The notes beneath the pieces were generated by a model. It was not told where the DNA came from and ran no database searches. It worked only from the letters and a program-made list of their open reading frames with translations. Source: Tanytarsus gracilentus (taxonomy: Eukaryota; Arthropoda; Insecta; Diptera; Chironomidae). Taken from it: a stretch of 64,000 nucleotides of DNA. Positions 48,601 through 62,722 of this stretch are shown piece after piece. The translations under genes were made by a program, and so were the position numbers. The stretch covers positions 2,976,001 to 3,040,000 of the forward strand of contig JAXRKN010000039.1 of the NCBI GenBank assembly GCA_038502055.1, in the 5' to 3' direction. The first letter of the stretch is position 1. The number at the start of each line of letters is the position of its first letter.

Positions 48601-51600
48601 CGCGCATTTAATTGATTTTGTGTAAGACGTTTATTGGGTAAAATTGATCGGAAGGCAGTTCAACCTTGGGAGGCCTTTTTGGACGACACACTTAGTCTCT
48701 AGCTCCGCATAGAGAAGCTTTCTTAAGAAACATTTTTTAAGCACTTCGGGGCATCACGTTGCGCTAGATCACGACGAATAATATTACATGTACAATTTTT
48801 TTCTTCTTATGCGCTCACAAAAAATCATTAACATGCTTTATGTGCTTTTTCCTCTCTTTAAAATTTATTTAATCTCGAGCTTAAATGGCTGTGGTGTTTT
48901 GCATCACTTTTAGCGATATATGTGAGTGAGGTGGCATGAGACGATAAGAGCGGAACTTTTGTAGATCCAAATTCTTACGTAAACTCTTTTTTATGTGGAT
49001 CTAACACATTTCGACATGCTCAACTCTGCCTCCTAGAAAACGAAGATGAGCGAACATCAGCAAGTCAAGTCCTCAATTGTAGCTGCTGTCAAACAGAAGC
49101 ATGAAGAGTAAAATTTAGCTCTCGGCTAGAAGACTAAAGGAGGTTTTTCCTTTTGACAAAGAAGCCATAAAATTAAATATTCAACATGATGTTCCCTTGA
49201 TTAATTCACTAAGCTCTCTTTCTCTCTATCATTCCGCTATCTTCGCTGCAAATGTGATGTCGCGTTGGCAAGTCATCACACACATGCTGATGTGATGTGC
49301 ATGGATTAAAATCTGTTCTTTCACACGATCTAAATTGAGTTTGAAATTGTTATTCACTGAACAAATTCGAAGAAGTTTTTTTTATTGTCGTTTTGTGCTT
49401 GAAATTATGCAAATCCTGTCATGTGTGATTGTACAGAGCTTAAGAGACACTTTAAAGGTATTTCATAATTTTTCGTTCATTGCCTACGAATTTGAATATC
49501 TAACTGCACATAAAGCGAGCCCATTCGAGCGATAAATGAAAAATTATTTTTTTCTGCACAATATTCAAATGCGACATTTATTTTTTTAAAGCGAGAGATG
49601 CACACAAAAAATGGAATTGCAAAATTATTTCATGACTTTCTGTCATGTTTCGTTTTGTGCTTCTAGGAACTCTTAAAAGACAATGAATATTAAACGTATT
49701 AGTTATTGTTAAAAATGTTGTGCAAAACGTCTTTTTGTAGGTTCTTGAGGAGGCGTCAGGGGATGGTTATTTTTTGAAATTTTTTTTAATTATTCATTCA
49801 CGAGAGAAAATTGTTTAAAAATTTAACTCTCAGTTGTCGATTGTAAATCTAAAAGTCCTTCATATTTTAATGATTATGGTGGCAAAAAAGTTTATTCTTC
49901 TCAAAACAAAAGACAAACAAACTTTAAGACCATAAAACAAACTAATGGCAATGCAATGCCAAACCCATGCTATATAACAGCATCAAGCCAATTCACAAAA
50001 ATCTATAACTGAAAACATGCATTGACAATAATAATAAATTTTATTACGCTTTCGATAGGAAATTCCTTGTTGTCGCTCATGATAGCTTAACTCCTTTTAT
50101 CACACAAAAAGCTAAGCGTCAATAATAGTAAAAATGTCAACTTTGAGAGGAAATCATTTGACCAAAAAAAGTTTAATCGACTGAAATGCTTCACACTGTG
50201 AGATTGAGTTTTGTGACTGGTTTTTATGACGACTTTTTTAGTGTAATTAATTTATCTAAGTTGAACTTTTTTGCATATACACGAACCTGTTGTTGTCCAA
50301 ATTTTCGTTTTATATTTTGAAGCAAACCCATAGCAGTATCTTTTTTTTGTTGATTAAATTAGTGTCAATACGCAAACCAGAGAGATAGCAAAAAGAAATG
50401 ACAACACATTGCAAAAGAGATTAGCGTCTCATCTTACGTGTGTACGACTTTCAGCACTTTATCATCACTCATTATGTGCTTTGTCTTCTTTTTATACCAT
50501 CTTTAGACATTTTTAATGAGGATTAAGGTTGTGGGAAAATGTTTTTAATTACAGAAATTGATTTATGACTTGCGAAAAGGTCGGGGCGAGACTAGAGTCA
50601 GTTTGAAATGGGATTAAAATGTTGAAAGCATTCTCACAAGTAAGAGCTTTTAATGAAATTGAAGTTGTAAATATTTTATGGTTTAAAATATTCCAATAAT
50701 TCTTAATTGACGAAGTAAAATTATTTTAACGTCTAATTAGTAAATATGTATTTGTGTCTTTTAAAAAACATCAACATTAAAATAGATCTAAAAAATGCTT
50801 TTTAAACATGTTGTGTCATGTGACATGATAATCATCAGCAAATTTCATATTCATACAAAGTTGCAGTGTCCAAAAGTGGAAAACTAAACTTTTGAATTAA
50901 TTCAAGAAAGTATATTAATATTTTTTTTAAATTCTTCCTTGATATTAGGAATTAATAGGTAATAAATTTCATGGTAAACGTGTGACCAAAGTGTTGACTC
51001 GAATGAAAATAGAAAATTTCTTGTCAGGTCAAAAAGCGAGGTGTTTTTTGCAACTCCTTGACATTTTAATATTTACCAAATTTTTGTGTGTTTTTATTAT
51101 AAATTTTTGACGCTCTATAAAGGAACAGTTAAAAATATATTTTGTAACTTAACTCCACATGAATGTGCACACTTAAAATCGTGAAGAATTTCTAGTAAAA
51201 TTAAATTCGACACTGCCGAAAATTTATGACTGTCGTTTTGTATTAGAAACGTAGAGAATCAGAAGAAAAACAACACATTTATGACTTTGGCATATGCGAA
51301 TGTGAGATGCTGAGTGAGAGAGAAATCAGTCGAAAAAGATATGTGTCTAATAATAGAGTAATTTACAACCTGTTTGTCCACAAAGAGATCGCGAGAGAGA
51401 AAAAATATAGCCAAAAATCTCACCGCTGATGAAGAGGACAAAAAACTCAATCGATGTTATCGTAAATCAAACCAAATGTGGCTGCTACGACAACACTAAA
51501 TGTGATCTAGCAAATCAATTTTTGAGACATCACAAATGAATTTATATGGGAAAGTTTTTTTTCATGCGGTGATGATACTCCACATCGCCTTATTCGATAT

Positions 51601-54000
51601 GTTAATGATGCCACTGCGAAACGGGTTCGAGTTTAAAAATTATGATGCAAAAAATAAGGCTCAGGGTTTTAAACTTAATTTGTCAAATTACTTTTAACCT
51701 AATTTAGAACGTTAAGAAAATTTTTTTCTTCACTTTTAAACTTTAAACTTGGACTAACTTTAATTCTTTTTCACTGAACTTGATGAGCGTGATATCTTTT
51801 TTAAAATGAGAAAAATAAATGTTATTTTTATCAATTTTAAAGTTTAACACCTTAACCGAGTCATATGAAATCCATAGATTAATTTTTAATCGCACGTTTA
51901 ATGTCACAAGACTCGTTACAGTTTACGCATCTCAACCTGTTCACTAATTTACTATTGTGTTTTTTTAATCAAAAAAAGCAGTCAAATAAATTTTGCGCCT
52001 CAAATTCCAACCCCGCAACGGTCTTGAAATCACCAGATGGGTTCAGGTTGTATATAACCTGTGATATGTGTTTCGAGTTTAGTTTCATTTTTGGCAATAA
52101 CAAAATCATTTTAAAACTCCATCAGTGTCGCGCTCCTCTTTTTTCCATGTGTTAAGATTATGGCTCATTACAATGAGAAGGCGATGAGTAGAAATTAAAA
52201 TTCACGAGAGAAATAGAAGGAACAAGACAACATGCCTTGTTTTGATCACGCTGAAACATCAACGTCCATCATCGTGAATGACTTTTTTATATTGTTATTG
52301 CCAATTTGGAGCTTTGAGTAGAGATTAATTTTAATTTCTTCGTATTATGTTACGTTTTTATTATTGTGAAGTATCATGTTGAATTTAGAGGAAAGTTTTC
52401 AATTAATTTTCATGATTGTGAGGGATTTAAGTGCTGATATCATATTTTATAGCCATAAAAAATAAAGTTAAATGCAAATTTCCAAAGTCTAGTTTTTTAA
52501 AAAGCGTGGTTAATTTTTTTTTCTTTAAAATTAAAGCCTTGCATCTTCTCATCTATGGACAATTCTAATCACAACAGCACACTTAAATTGATTAATTGCG
52601 CATCGCGTTATAATAATAAAATTAGGAGAAAATTTCTCGAAACTTTATACTGCAAAAAGTTTTGGTATGTAAATTTTTTTCAACTCCTTCGTTCCACGCG
52701 ATTTAATAAAAAAAACTATTTGAGACTAATTTCGGTAAATCATTAAGTGATTTCTTCTCAAATTCCTTCTTTTTAGCATATCTTTGCAATTTAGACGAGG
52801 TTAGTGGCAGCTGCCGGTCGTTCGTCTTTAAATCAACGTCAATAAATCGTTTAGACTATTCCGCGCACGCAGGAGACTAAAAAATCGAAATGTAAATGAT
52901 GAGATAAAAATATTTAATTATTGAAATCTTTTTTCTCTTTTTTAATTTGGAGAAGCTTTTTTTGCGGCAGGTTGAAATTGATTTTGCAAGAGGTGAAAAG
53001 TTTATAAAATTAGAAAAATCCATTTTGACATGAAACTTCATTAAATAATTTTATGTTGCATTCCCTTGTTTCACCTGTCGTGGATTTTTTTGTTGCAAAC
53101 ACTCCCGAAATTAAAAACAGAAATCAATGAATTATCTACGGCACTGCCTGGATGATGACGCCGATTGAGAACAAAGAAGAAGGAGGAGAAGCGGCAAAGA
53201 AAAAAAATCCGAGATTAGAAACCGGCTAAAAACCAAAAAGTGGGTTAGTTTCATTACATCTTAGGCTTTTCTCTCTATTCGTGGCTTTTTTTTGAGAAAT
53301 CGCGAAACCTTTTATTTTCCATACATAGATCCGAGTGATCAATGGTGGCAATTTGACAAGTGCTTCACAATGTGCTGCCTTCGCTATTTTTTCTTTTTCT
53401 TCAACCACATTGGACGACATTAATTGCTTTATCAAAATAAAATTCTCATCATCATCAATTTTGCCTTTTTTTCTTCTCTCTCACTAAGACTAGCTTGGTT
53501 AAATAGCGCAGAGCAATTATGCCGTTATTTTATAGTAGCGCTGTATAGACAGAGGAGAGAATAATCGAGATTTCACACAGAACCTTGACATTTAAAAATA
53601 TTCTTGCGAAAAATACTTTTCTCTCAATTCATTGTCAATGCTAATGCGAAAATTAATAAACATTGATTGCATGTTGGTTTAGCTACTAGCGATTATTAGA
53701 CAGACAACGAGACCAGTAAATTTTATATGCACAACAAGATATTGGCATAAATTAATTATGAAGTGAGGAAAATAATAAATAAGAAATTATAAGAATTGAC
53801 GCGAATTGATTACGGATATTTTACATCGAAGAAATTTATTATAATGGTTGGATGAAAATGTCAATGATATTCAATCTCTTCCTTTCAATAAGGTGGGATG
53901 CAAATTTTATACATACAATTTAGTCATCCGGTGACCGACAGCGGTTTTATCTGAAAAAAAATAGTTTTAATAAAAAAAAACAATTTTTTAAAAGTTTACA
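45666..54000. other. Promoter/5' UTR and upstream DNA of the zinc-finger gene, no gene seen
   Basis: The first few hundred bases must hold the 5' UTR and, if there is no further upstream exon, the promoter of the minus-strand zinc-finger gene (CT-rich, with GT run at 45688-45699). Beyond that I find only short, compositionally random frames on both strands. There is a 14-nt match at 48700-48713 to the right end of the 18822-19737 element. No tRNA or rRNA is seen. Confidence 0.45.
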
Positions 54001-56174
54001 TTATATTATGAACTTTAGGATTCGAACCTACAAGATTTACTTTTTAATTTTACTAATTTTATAAATTTAAAATTATTTTGTAATATTTTAAAATACTAAA
54101 AAATTTCTCCACGCACAAATTAAATAATTTCTCACTTTTCTTAAAATAATTCTCACAGACTCATGCTGAGTGCAATATGCACATAAATAATTAAAAGTCA
54201 ATGAAAATTCCGCAAAAGATTTTATTTTTAATGGGCTCATTACAAACAAATTAATTTTCAAAGGGGGAATTTATAATAAAAGTTTAAGACACACTTAGCA
54301 TACATGCGGCACTAGAAATTGCAATTGCAATAAAATTTACGGCCTATAAAATTGCTTTACTTTTGCTTAAAAAGCCTTAAAAATTATTTCACGCGCATAA
54401 TTTTAAATACAAGTTCTTGCGCTCTCTGGTTGCTAAATGAGAATTAATGGGTGAGTGCTTTTTGCTGTGGTGATATATGAGCGAGGCGCAATTCCATGCA
54501 TAAGCGCAAAAGCATCATCATCATAAGCCACACAGGCACATCTTTCTTACATGTGAGAATGTACTTAATTAATACATTGCATTTATATTTTTGTTTACGA
54601 TGGCACAGGTTTGGTTTGAGCATGCCATCCCATCAAAAAAATACCGAGGGTGAGAGAGAGAGGAAACTAAAAAATTGTAACTATTGCGTTAATTTCAAGA
54701 CTCACGCGAAGGCATGATGAATTAAATAGGTTAAATGGGTAAATAAATCATCAGCACAAGAAATTATGAAGAAGAGGATTTTTTAGTGTTTTGAGAAGCG
54801 TTCAAGGTTTGGATATGTTTTTAAAAAAGCTCATTTAAAATTTAATTTTAAGGAGTAAAAAATATTTATTTAAAAAATCAATAAATAATCACAAAATTTT
54901 CATTCTAATGGCTTCACTTACAATTTAATAAATACGCAGATAAAAAACTTTGCGGCGCATCAATTAGTGAGAAAATAAATTTAACTCAATTCACTTTTTT
55001 CCTCTCTCAACATTTTAACATTTCAATTTTGCCTCAACAAATCATTCTGTTAAATAGGAAAAAAAAGATTTTCTCATAAAATTAATTACTTGTTGAACTT
55101 GCTCGTTTCAGAGGTCTCAAAGTTCGAAGTTAATCCGAGTGTAAATCAAGCGAAAGCTTACTCATGGAGTGATCATCATAGCGCTTGGAGAGAAATGAAT
55201 AATTATCGCATTTATGCTTGTCGTCGTCAGTTAAACGATTTTGTTGCATGACGTGGTTCTCATGCAGTTTTATGAGAGAAATTAATTTCATCTAAAAATA
55301 ATTCAGAAGTTTATTTTTCAGCATAACCAAAATGCAACCCATTTATGGTTCTTCTTCTTCTTTCATCCAAGTGCACAATTGAGATTCACCTCAATTTGAA
55401 GAAAACCGCAAAAAGAATTGCAAACAAATAAACATTTATAGGATCTTGATAAATTCTTTCATGCATCACACAATGAGAAGAAAAACGCGCTTAGGAATTT
55501 TTTTCTTCTCTCCCATCCCACCTCTTTTTTAGCATTTGAAACAATAAAAAATTTATAAAGGCATTCCTAGAGCTAATATTGTTGAATAGCATTTGAGTAA
55601 TGCGGCGGTTAAAACCCACACATACCAAAAATAGACTCACGCCGGCGACGGAGAGAAATTAAATGAGCTATTTTTGCTGTTTGACGTTCTGAGTGGAAAC
55701 AGTAGCTGAAGAGTTCAAATAGGCTTAATAAAATTATTAGTTTTGGATTTTTCGAAGGTGTTAATATTTTTCTTTCCTCACTCAATTTATTCCTGTGCAC
55801 TTTAAACTTTCATCTATAAATTACTCGCATAATCACCTCGATAAAATTGCTGTGCAAATCTCTATTGTTAAGCCACACACATAATCAACTAGGCAACGGA
55901 TATGTGCAGCGATGATAGAGGTGAGATTATAAAGTAATAAAAAAAGTTGACCTCGAGTGTCAGGAATAGTTAATGTCATTATAGGCTGTGTCGTGTAGAT
56001 GTTAGAAGTAAGTGCCAACAATGAAAAAACAATACGGTAGCTGTGCGAAGAAGTCTTTCTACATTTAAATTGCAAAATAAAGAGAGAGAGAGACAAAAAT
56101 ATCGTCGTTGGATGCCACACAAAAGCTCCTCAATAATCAAGTTCTGGTGTTTTATGGAAGATGGGTCAAAATAT

Positions 56175-56266
56175 CAAGGAGATGCAATTTTTTGAGGTTA
56201 GATGAATGAAATTATTTTCCATACATTTCTAAGGAATAAAATAATAAAAAATCTTTCCTTCCCTTG
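56175..56266. repeat. Short AT-rich fold-back element (CAAGG arms)
   Basis: The left arm is CAAGGAGATGCAATTTTTTG. The right arm, reverse-complemented, is CAAGGGAAGGAAAGATTTT. It fits the CAAGGGATGG family with substitutions. Confidence 0.45.
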
Positions 56267-57482
56267 CAGTCAATTTATTTATAAATGCTAGAGAAATTTT
56301 TTAGCCTAAGTAAGATTTATAGCGAAAAAAAACAACATCTACGTGTCTCATTTTCTTCACTCATTGAGCGCGAAGCATTTAAGAAAAAAAAATATTATTT
56401 TCGCCTTCTCGATGAGCATTGCAAATTGGAATGGATTTAAATCTGCAATAATCATGAGAGTGAAAAAGAATTTTTCATCTGTTTTGCATATTTAAAATGA
56501 CTGACTTAATACCGACGTCGAATGTCAAATTCAATTTATATCAATGTCCAAAATAATTCGTTCTCCGCTTTATGGAAATATTCAGCTAAAGGGCATAACA
56601 AGAAATGAATTCATTTCACACTTCCACATGACTGAATGAGTGTTACGAAAAATCATTTCTTCAGCATATAAACATAAGATGTGCCTGTCCGTTCACGTGA
56701 AGTTGAAATGAAATTGAAATGCATGCAATCTTAACTTTTGGGGTGAGGAAGCCGCACGAAGTGATCATTTGAGTTATTAGGTCATCTCGAGAATTGTTTG
56801 AAATTTGATTAGTTTCATCAGATTTTATAGAATTGGATTGATCATCTCAGGATTATATAAATTTAAGAAAAAAATATTTACCGGGTCATCTTAAAGTGAA
56901 ACTTTATCACTTTCATCTCAATAATATTTTTTTATTACACAATTTCATTGATTGGCCTCATCTCATGCCGACTCAATATTGACTAAAATGTGTACAAAAA
57001 GATAAAAATCGTAAAAAGGGAAAATTACAGACTGGCTCTCTCTCCATCTGACCGACCACGTTCAGTGTTATTTGATCGGTGGATGGAAATTGTGTGCGAA
57101 CAAAGTAATAATTAACGAAATAAAAACGCATTCCTTCCACGGCTGTTCACAAGTGCGCGCAAGAGATGAAATAAGACACATTCGTTAAATAATGACAATT
57201 GCACCAAAAGTCAATTCGTTAAAATTCCGTTGCGTAAAAAAGAGGAGATGAAAAAAATGCCAAACTTTGTTATATTTCATTTTAAGGCTCATTTAATTAA
57301 TTTTTTCCGAATTGCACTCGCAAAAATAATGATGATGACGACATATCTGGCCATATCTCGGAACGTCGACATGACATTATTGTTAAGTTTATTTTCTGTG
57401 TCTTTCTTATATTGCCTTTTTTTTCTTATAATTTTATGTTTGGTTAATTTATAAAAATTTTATATGTTTTTTTAATGATTAA

Positions 57483-57648
57483 ACAAGGACGGAAGATTTT
57501 TTTAAATTTTATTTTGGACTGTTGAAAAAATCAAAAGGGATGAGAATTTTTTTTGATTTTGTTAAATTATTTTTTCGATAATTTAAAAATTCTAAAAAAG
57601 TCTTGAATAACTTTTATAAAGTTCATCATCAAATTTCCATCCCTTGTA
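57483..57648. repeat. Fold-back element (ACAAGGGATGG arms), possibly nested
   Basis: The left arm is ACAAGGACGGAAGATTTTT. The right arm, reverse-complemented, is ACAAGGGATGGAAATTTG. A second left-like arm, AAAAGGGATGAGAATTTT, lies inside at about 57533, as if one copy had inserted into or duplicated within another. Confidence 0.55.
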
Positions 57649-59554
57649 ATTATTTTTGGCTCCTCTCATCTCATTATGATACCAAAGAGCAGCATGCATG
57701 CACAACACCGCTGTGGTGTGTTGATTTTTTATGCTCGCATCATCAACGCAGTGTAAAAAGGCTTCTCGCGCAAAAAAAGGCAGCCACAAATTGATTCAAT
57801 GAGGTATCGGTAATGAATTCTCGCCGGAGCAGCGACGCTGTGACTGTTTTTGGAGTCGAATCGCGAAACGTATTCGTCATTATCAATTAAGACTCAAACA
57901 TGTACACACAAAAAAAATAAATAAATCAAAATCAGATGACGACTATGTGTGTCGAGCTCTGGTCTGATGATATGATACTTCATTCTCTCTCTCACTCACT
58001 CAATGACAATTATGGCCATTTATAGAAACCTGCCGTCGAGTGTTTTTCGCATGTGCACACATTAATATTTTTTTTCTCATCATGCTATACGCAACAGATT
58101 AATTAATTTAATCAATATGAGAAAAATCTTTCTGCCTTTATGATGATGTTCTTAATGTCCATTTTCACCATTTCAATTGTACATAACCATTGCGGCGCGA
58201 AGAGGAAGAAAATGTGTTGAATGGAATTTATGCCGATTGTAATATAAGTTTTTATCTCTGCTCATAACAAACTCATTTAATACGTAAAGTTGATGTTTAA
58301 AGAAGAATAAAAAGAAAAAACTTCCTGTTTGACTAGGCTTTAATTAATCAATATTTAATTTTCTCATAAGCTCAAAAAAGAGAAGGAAAAAAGTCGTTTT
58401 ATGGCTCACAAGTGTACAAGAGTAAATTAGAGTAAATGAGCTCGACTTTTACTAGGTTGATGATGGTCTTTTATCTTAATTTAAATCAATTAAGGTGCAA
58501 GAGCGGAAATATCAGTGATGATAAATGGCAGAAAATGTAATTGAAAGGTGATGGCTGTAATGTGTTTGTAAGTTTATGAGATAAAAAAATTTAACGACTT
58601 TTTTAGATTTAAATTATTTCAAATACTTTTGAACACTTTAAAAATATTTCATGTTAATTAAGAAATAAAAAATTCCTCAAGAATATCAGTAGGAGGTCAA
58701 TTAACAAATCTTGACGCCAGTCCTTTCAAAAAAAATTTAATTTATTTCGCAACACAAGTTAAACTGTGAAGTGCCAAAAATGCAGTCCAGCCCTCGAATG
58801 ATAATTACATCCCGCATAATAAAAGCAATAATTATAAACTCTCAACTTTGAATGGTATCAAATGACGGAATTTAGTTTGCACTCAGCAAGAAAAAATCTG
58901 TCGAACTAGATCATTTTTTATGGCTAGAGGAATTTAAGAATTCATTAATTGCTCTTAGCAAGACATTTCTGGGAGTTTAATTGCGATAAAAATTTGCATA
59001 CACGCTCGCATGGCAAATTTATAAGGAGATAAAGAGATTAAACGAGGAAGTTTTATTAAGATATGCAGAAATGCTTAGGAATTAATTAAATGTGTATGGT
59101 TTGTAATTTGTCATGATTGGGATTAATGAATTGGAAGTTTTTTTTTGTGGTTTCAAAGTCTAAAATTGACTTTTGACGTAATTTTTAGGAAAACCGTTAT
59201 TAAAGTTTTTTTGACCTCAAACGCGCCATTTTCAAAATTCACACTGCAAAATGAGATTAAGAAACCCCCAATTTGGCAGCATTGTTAAAATCACCAAAAA
59301 TCAAAAAATTGCATTTCGACTGACGAATGCAACCATGATATTATCGATTTCCCAAAAATGTGCTTTAATGAATTTTTTCATCTGCTTTTTGCGAACAAAA
59401 TTGGCATTTAAACAACACCTTCAGCAGAGTGCGCGAGAAGAGATGCAGAATTGCAGAGTGATAACAAGCAATTTTATTGAAATCGAAACAAAAAATCGAA
59501 GATCAAAAGAAATGTGAAAATCTTATGATTTCGTATGTGAATTTACAATTGGGT

Positions 59555-59660
59555 CAAGGGGGAAGCAATTTTTAAAGTTTTTTTAAAAATAAAATATTTT
59601 CATTAAAAAATTGTTAAATTTTTTATCGCGGTAGATTTAAAAAAATTCACCATCCCTTTG
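59555..59660. repeat. Short AT-rich fold-back element (CAAGGG arms)
   Basis: The left arm is CAAGGGGGAAGCAATTTTT. The right arm, reverse-complemented, is CAAAGGGATGGTGAATTTTT. The core is A/T-rich. Confidence 0.5.
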
Positions 59661-62602
59661 CCAATCACATCGGAGTTTCACGTAACTCATCGCAGTTTCG
59701 ACGTCTCTCCCATGAGAAGAGTTATGATGATGCCAGGAAAAATTGATGAGCGAGTCAATTTGAAATTTATGTGTGTATACTTTATGCAGTGCATTTATGT
59801 ACTACGATGCACTCTTCATGATTCCCCAATTATTTTTTCGGCCCCTCTACATTAATTTATATTTTATTTGACTTATATTTCCATTTAAAGAGATACATTG
59901 AACTTTTTTTTCGTGCTCCACTCGCCCGGATATTGTTATGCGCGGTTCTCTCGTTGAGAAAATCAATTTTTACATTTTTTCTGTTCACCTCGCCTTGCGC
60001 TTTTTTGGGTGGAAGAAAATTCGGTAATAAAGCATCGATTGCAGGAGCAAAAAGTCGCTTAATTGGATGTTTCGTTAGTAAATGGCAAGGAGAGGCACAA
60101 AAAAAGAGCCAAAAGGAACTTCTTCTTGGTGCTTTTTACTTTATCGACATGCACTCTCGCCCTCTTCGTTGTGGCACACACAAAGAGCATAAAAATCAAT
60201 TATGCTTAATTTGGAACTCTCTCGATATAAATTGAATATTTAAGAGATGTTGTCAAACTCTTTAAGTTGTTATCCCGCACTCGGGGTTTTAATGAAATAA
60301 AAAACGTTTATATGAAAAAATGATGTTGTGGATGCTTTACAGAAATTGCAGTTAAAAACAAAATATTTCATCTCTTTTCCACTCATTAAAATCTTTCTTC
60401 ATAAAATCATCCTTAAAAGCCCCGCCGAGTTAATTTTACTGTCTTTTCCAAAAAAAAAATAATAACAATCAGATTGTCTCGAAGGAACAACGTAGTTCAA
60501 TCTTAATTGGGAGACTTAAATGTGCAAAAAGTGTATCATTACGAGCACTTTTTGGAGTGCGCTCGGAGAATTTAAAAGAAAAAGAAATAACGAGAGCATT
60601 TTTTGTGTCGAGAGTCGATGTCCGTTGAATGTGAGAGAGAGAAAAGGGAAAGCAGATTACCAAAATTTGATAAAATTTCTTTAATGCACCACCAACCAGC
60701 GACTTGCTCGCAATATGTAGTTCAATATCAATTTTTTTTATATAAAGTTTTTTTTTCGGGACTTGCATGCACTTAAAAGAAACGTCATGCATGTCTTTGA
60801 TATGATAAAGTGTACATGTTGGAAATAAATTATTTCGGGGCATGAAAAAGGACAAAAGTGAACCTTATGGACGACTCTTTAAAATGATTTTTTTGATAAA
60901 CTTATAAGTCAAAAATTTAAAATATCTTTCTTACAAATAATTTCCCATATCTTATTAAAGAATTTTCCCCACAGCTCTTTCCTTCTCAAGAAGCATGAAA
61001 AAATTGACATGCAATTGAAATTTTTCATGACAAGCATTGATTGAAATTTTTACTTTTTTAGCTCGCGTTCAGCATTTAAAAAAAATTATCTCGATTTTGC
61101 ACTTTTTTTGATCACCGAAAATTGATATCGATGACTTTTTTGCGTGATCGCACAGAAATATTTCATCGGTGCTGACAGCAAAATGCAACAATGTATTATT
61201 GTAATAGATACGAATGCTCAAGCGCAGCGAGCTCTATATGGATGCGAAGATTTTTTTGGTTTCTCCTGTTGAGTCTTTTTTGTGCTTCATTTTCACAACT
61301 GTAAACACAAATCGACGTCTATTTATCTCACCATGACGCTCTGATTTTTTTCACTTTTTTGTCGTCCTAATGACGAAAAAAATTCCCATAAATTCAACCT
61401 CTAATCTAAATTTAAATCCAAAATTTCTCTCTCAACTTTTAAGAACGAATGTATGGCGAAACTTGATCGATAAATCAAAAAATGTGTGAGAGAGATAGAG
61501 CAAAAAAAATTCATCAGACAAATCCTGTTTTTCTCCTTCCAGCTCTTCTCTCAGCTCACAAATAAATTATCTCGCCAACAACATTGATTTCCTATCAGGC
61601 ATGATTAAAAATTAGTACAGCCGTTCCGTAAAATTTATGCATGATCGGAGAGGCAAAAAATTTAAATGAATTTTGTTGAAAAAAAAGGTTTTTGCGACTG
61701 AAAAGGATCGTGAACATTTTTTTGACATGCCTTTAAGAGAGTAAAATTGCGTCATTTGCATGCAGTAAATATTTTATATGATTTAAAAATATAAATCGAA
61801 AGAAGGTTCGGATCCTTAAAGACTAAAGTATTGAAATTTTGACAACGTATAAATTTTCATCATTTTTTAATTCAAAAAAAATAATTATTTTTTTTTGAAA
61901 AAAGTCGAGTCAATTCCAACTCGTTCAATATATTTTTTCAATTTAATTTTATTCTTTTTCCAACCTCCTCGTCCATCGAGTGCGAATTTCAGATCAATTT
62001 TCTTAATACTACCGAAGCGGAATTTTAATAGCAGCATGTAAGCTATAAAAAGTTCTTGATAATATTAATCGCCACAAATGATACAGTTTGACACGATCGT
62101 TCACTCTTGTATGGCCAGTGATGCATTAAATTGAATGTAGATCAAAGCCGGAACTGGCAGACGAAAAAAAATAACGTGCATATAAAATAATTATTCTTGA
62201 GCTATTTTAACTGCTCCCCGAAAAAAACGAAAGATTTTTATCGCACTCACATCGAATGAAAAGAGATGAATGACTATTTTGTGCTGATGAGGGGAAAATG
62301 TAGGTTAAGAAGGAGGCAAAAAAAATCTACAGAAAATAAATTTAAATTTTTCATTAAAGAAGATGCAGTCACAGCAGCTCTCTCACTAATTCACATAATT
62401 TTTTTTATAAAATGTGTCATTTCAATGACGATTTCACTTATCAGGATATCATTAGTAGCGATTTATGTCTACCGCGAGCTCATCAACAACTGCTGTGATG
62501 AATTAGTGACTTAAGAAGTAAATTTAAAATGAAATTATATAGAAATGTGTTTTTTATATGTGAATAAAATTCTTTTAAAATCTATTTTTAAACCAGCTAC
62601 TT

Positions 62603-62722
62603 TTTGCGGTAAATTTTCCTTCAATATTTAGTAATTTCCATCACTTTTAAATTAATCTTGACAAATCTCCGTTAAAATTCAATTTCAACAATTTCTAATT
62701 GAAATTTGACGCAATTCCCGCA
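62603..62722. repeat. Short AT-rich fold-back element (TTGCGG arms)
   Basis: The left arm is TTTGCGGTAAATTTTCC. The right arm, reverse-complemented, is GTTGCGGGAATTGCGTC. It belongs with the elements at 332-448 and 44593-44700. Confidence 0.45.

Noticed and set aside
48958..49010. TGTAGATCCAAATTCTT with a nearby inverted TGGATCTAACA, resembling part of miR-10
   Set aside because: The seed context differs, the stem is short and the star arm does not match; likely chance.
54010..54040. B-box-like GGTTCGAATCC on the minus strand, hinting at a tRNA
   Set aside because: No A box, no pairing acceptor or anticodon stems, and the surroundings are almost pure A/T.
59933..60235. 100-codon plus-strand open frame
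   Set aside because: No recognisable motif, no ATG at its start, no splice partner; the C-terminal part looks random.
60469..60855. 128-codon minus-strand open frame
   Set aside because: Low-complexity hydrophobic and basic runs, no splice context, no recognisable domain.
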